A DNA stretch of 8,709 bases, taken from NCBI GenBank assembly GCA_047619485.1, contig JBLHKE010000308.1, positions 1-8,709 of the forward strand. Reading direction: 5' to 3'. The position numbers were made by a program, and so were the translations under genes. The notes beneath the pieces were generated by a model that did not search any database, had not been told where the DNA came from, and worked only from the letters and a program-made list of their open reading frames with translations. Numbering within the stretch: the first letter of the stretch is position 1; every line of letters begins with the position of its first letter. Positions 6,839 through 8,709 of the stretch are shown here, piece after piece. Source of the stretch: JBLHKE01 sp047619485 (GTDB taxonomy: Bacteria > Verrucomicrobiota > Verrucomicrobiia > Verrucomicrobiales > DEV007).

Positions 6839-8335
6839 ATGACTACCTCCATCGCCAGCGCCAAAAAGTCGCCGCTCCCAGCTGAGATGTCGGATCGCTT
6901 CGGTCCGATGTTGGTCAAGGAACTGAGGCAAGGATTGCGCACCAAGATCTTCCTCACCGCCTTCATCGGCTTTCAAGCGATCCTCCTGATCATGGTTTTG
7001 GCCGGGTTTGCCTCGCAGAGCTCCGGGCGTGACTCCGGGACGTTCATCAATGGCACCATCTGGACGGTGCTCAGCCTGATGCTGCTCGTGATCACCCCGT
7101 TGCGCGGTCAGTTTGCGATTGAGAAGGAGATACGCATGGGCACGATGGAGTTACTACAGATCACCAACCTGGACGCGTGGCGAATCGTACGTGGCAAGTG
7201 GGGCGCGCTGATGGGCGAAGCGATGCTCTACCTGACCGCAGCCCTCCCCTACTTCACGCTGCGCTACTTCCTCGGTGGGGTGAACATCCTCACCGATCTC
7301 TGGTTGCTCGCCCTGATGGCGCTCGTCAGCTCGGCCCTGACGGCGATCGTGATCGGCCTGTCAGGATTCCGATCCATGTTGCTGCGTATCGGCATCACCC
7401 TCGGGATTATCTTCCTTGTTTTCTGGAGTATATCGATCGTCCAAATGATGCGGTTCTCACGCTCGATGGGCGGCGGCGGGGGTGGCTTTTTCTCAGGTAG
7501 TTTTCTCCTCCACACCGCGCTGGTGATCACGCTGATCGTCGTCGGCTGGTGCTATCTCAGACTCGGTGCGCGCACCATTGCCACGCAGGCGGAGAACCAC
7601 ACCAGCAACGTGCGACTGATGACCTTCGCTGGGCTGGTGATCCTGTTGGTGCTCGATCACCTCAATGGAGGCGGCTCCGAAGACGCCTTCGCGTTCTTCA
7701 TGCTTGGGCTCGCGATCTACTCCTGCGGGATCTTCTCCGCGATCACCGACACGTCCCTACAGTCTTCCCGGATCTACAGCCCATTCATCCGTCGCAAAAT
7801 GACCGCGGTGGGGCGGTTGCTACTCTATCCTGGTTGGGGGTCGGGGTTTTTCTATGTCGGGCTGATGAGCATCCTGATGCTGTTTGGCACCGCGATGGGT
7901 GAAGAACCTGAGATCGTCATCATCTCTGTCCTGTGCATTTTCAACTTCTTGATGTTGCCAGCCGCAATCACCCGGATCCTGATGCGCAACCGTGGCACGC
8001 GCATCTTTAATCTGGCCACCTACATCACGATGATGGTCGCCTGTGCCATCGGCGGCGTCGTCCTGCAGATCGCCGAGGCGATCATCACCACTGGTACGCC
8101 AGCGATCACCATGATATTCCCAATCTCCGCGATGATCGGAGCCGGTTCTGGCGAAGAGGGACTCGCGATCGGTCTGCAGTGCCTGGGTGCGTTTCTCTCC
8201 GCCGGGCTGCTGATAGTCGTCGCCTCCGAAGATCTCCGTTTCACCGCGAAACGCGAGCAGGCGACGCGTGAGTTCCTAGCGAAGCGCAAGGCTGAAGAAG
8301 AAAATAAACCGCCAATAGGGGCTGAATTGACTTAG
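6839..8335 (+). CDS. ABC-2-type transporter permease
   Basis: A 498-residue polytopic membrane protein with about 12 predicted helices, roughly at 38-58, 73-90, 124-145, 152-176, 180-203, 221-241, 258-275, 283-302, 327-350, 357-381, 391-415 and 443-462. The cytoplasmic N-terminus FGPMLVKELRQGLRTK and the amphipathic stretch EKEIRMGTMELLQIT (95-109), followed by AWRIVRGKW, are hallmarks of ABC-2-type permeases, the latter being the likely contact with the ATPase. The doubled helix count suggests a fused two-half permease. The loop after helix 5 contains six glycines (211-216). The C-terminus (465-498) is a charged cytoplasmic tail. ATG 6839 is 1 nt after the ATPase stop; an ATG at 6785 would add 18 residues inside the ATPase gene and is less likely. 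With the upstream exported protein it resembles a GldF/GldG-like complex, although gliding is not implied. Confidence 0.92.
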   Translation: MTTSIASAKKSPLPAEMSDRFGPMLVKELRQGLRTKIFLTAFIGFQAILLIMVLAGFASQSSGRDSGTFINGTIWTVLSLMLLVITPLRGQFAIEKEIRMGTMELLQITNLDAWRIVRGKWGALMGEAMLYLTAALPYFTLRYFLGGVNILTDLWLLALMALVSSALTAIVIGLSGFRSMLLRIGITLGIIFLVFWSISIVQMMRFSRSMGGGGGGFFSGSFLLHTALVITLIVVGWCYLRLGARTIATQAENHTSNVRLMTFAGLVILLVLDHLNGGGSEDAFAFFMLGLAIYSCGIFSAITDTSLQSSRIYSPFIRRKMTAVGRLLLYPGWGSGFFYVGLMSILMLFGTAMGEEPEIVIISVLCIFNFLMLPAAITRILMRNRGTRIFNLATYITMMVACAIGGVVLQIAEAIITTGTPAITMIFPISAMIGAGSGEEGLAIGLQCLGAFLSAGLLIVVASEDLRFTAKREQATREFLAKRKAEEENKPPIGAELT

Positions 8336-8342
8336 AAAAACT

Positions 8343-8709
8343 GTGGCCCGCAAGCTCCCCAGCCCGACCGAATCCGTCGAGACACACGACCGCTGCCGTG
8401 CGGTTGCCCGATCTGCCGCAGCGATCCTCGGGGATGTCTGGCTCTCTCCACAACTCGACCGTGGGGCTGGCGGCATGCTGCGCCGGGACAGCGGCGACTC
8501 GACCGAATTTCACGATCACCGCAACTACACGCCCGGCGACGATCCGCGCCGCATCAACTGGGCCGCTTACGCCCGCACCGGTCAGCTTTCGATGAAGCTC
8601 TACCGGCAGGAGGGACGACCGCTGATCGATTGCCTGCTGGATTTTAGCCCGTCCATGTGGCAACCGCTCGAAAAGGCTGAACGCGTAATTGAGTTGCTCT
8701 ACTTCGTGA
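8343..8709 (+). CDS. DUF58 domain protein, 5' part only
   Basis: The first 122 codons of a gene that continues past the right edge. The frame is open only after an in-frame TGA at 8328-8330, and the first good start is GTG 8343, giving (V/M)ARKLPSPTE; there is no Shine-Dalgarno sequence. The DUF58 signature is clear: EFHDHRNYTPGDDPRRINW (55-73), then ARTGQLSMKLYRQE (77-90) and the VWA-like metal-site motif LLDFSPSM (98-105), containing DxSxS. No membrane helix precedes the signature, so this is the short soluble form. DUF58 proteins commonly sit next to MoxR ATPases and are presumed partners or clients. The gene begins 7 nt after the permease stop. VWA-domain genes of the BatA type often follow such genes, but they would lie outside this window. 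Confidence 0.9.
   Translation, partial: MARKLPSPTESVETHDRCRAVARSAAAILGDVWLSPQLDRGAGGMLRRDSGDSTEFHDHRNYTPGDDPRRINWAAYARTGQLSMKLYRQEGRPLIDCLLDFSPSMWQPLEKAERVIELLYFV

Larger units (their letters stand above)
1701..8709 (+). other. Predicted MoxR-ABC-DUF58 operon
   Basis: Six same-strand genes follow one another with gaps of 32, 10, 1, 1 and 7 nt, and I see no hairpin-plus-T-run terminator between them. Such spacing strongly suggests co-transcription and, for the last junctions, translational coupling. The content is membrane coiled-coil protein, MoxR ATPase, signal-peptide membrane protein, ABC ATPase, ABC permease and DUF58. MoxR with DUF58 is a conserved pairing, often followed by VWA-domain proteins, so such genes may continue beyond the right edge. 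The transcript could also include the Asp-tailed gene upstream. Confidence 0.7.

Noticed and set aside
7469..7486. GGC/GGG run in the permease as a quadruplex or repeat element
   Set aside because: It is a short run encoding six glycines in a loop between helices, with no repeat structure beyond Gly codons.
8241..8663. 140-codon minus-strand open frame at the right end
   Set aside because: It is antisense to the DUF58 start and the permease end; the plus-strand DUF58 motifs are decisive.
1..8709. Phage defence or mobile-island interpretation
   Set aside because: There is no integrase, transposase, attachment repeat, nuclease or toxin; the genes are envelope-type and uniform in composition apart from the Asp tail.

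Overview
This is roughly 60% GC bacterial chromosomal DNA, densely packed with genes. The most likely source is the Verrucomicrobiota (PVC superphylum). The left-edge gene pairs a secreted SHD1-like domain with PQQ-type beta-propeller repeats, a combination typical of Verrucomicrobia and Planctomycetes. The ABC permease carries the KELRQGLRTK-type N-terminus and the GTMELLQIT block common in that group. None of the genes has a convincing, well-spaced Shine-Dalgarno sequence. The phylum assignment is inference from protein style; no rRNA or tRNA gene is present to confirm it.

Layout: (1) positions 1-699, minus strand: the N-terminal 233 residues of a secreted PQQ-repeat protein that runs off the left edge. 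(2) 700-868: a divergent intergenic region that should hold promoters in both directions. (3) 869-1615, plus: an unrecognised 248-residue protein ending in a Gly run and a very Asp-rich tail. (4) 1701-8709, plus: six tightly spaced genes that look like one operon. In order they are a coiled-coil membrane protein, a MoxR-family AAA+ ATPase, a signal-peptide-bearing protein with two membrane helices, an ABC ATPase, an ABC-2-type permease with about 12 helices, and the start of a DUF58 protein that runs off the right edge. Gaps between consecutive genes are 32, 10, 1, 1 and 7 nt.

How the genes may work together: MoxR ATPases and DUF58 proteins are a known pair, in which the AAA+ protein is thought to act as a chaperone on partners of VWA-like type. 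An ABC ATPase plus permease next to a large periplasmic-facing membrane protein recalls the GldA/GldF/GldG layout. The cluster therefore probably encodes an envelope machine in which a MoxR-DUF58 module matures or controls an ABC membrane complex. Its substrate cannot be read from the sequence. The individual families are known; the least described parts are the two accessory membrane proteins and the Asp-tailed protein just upstream.

I found no CRISPR array, insertion sequence, integrase, tRNA, rRNA or riboswitch, and no convincing intrinsic terminator.
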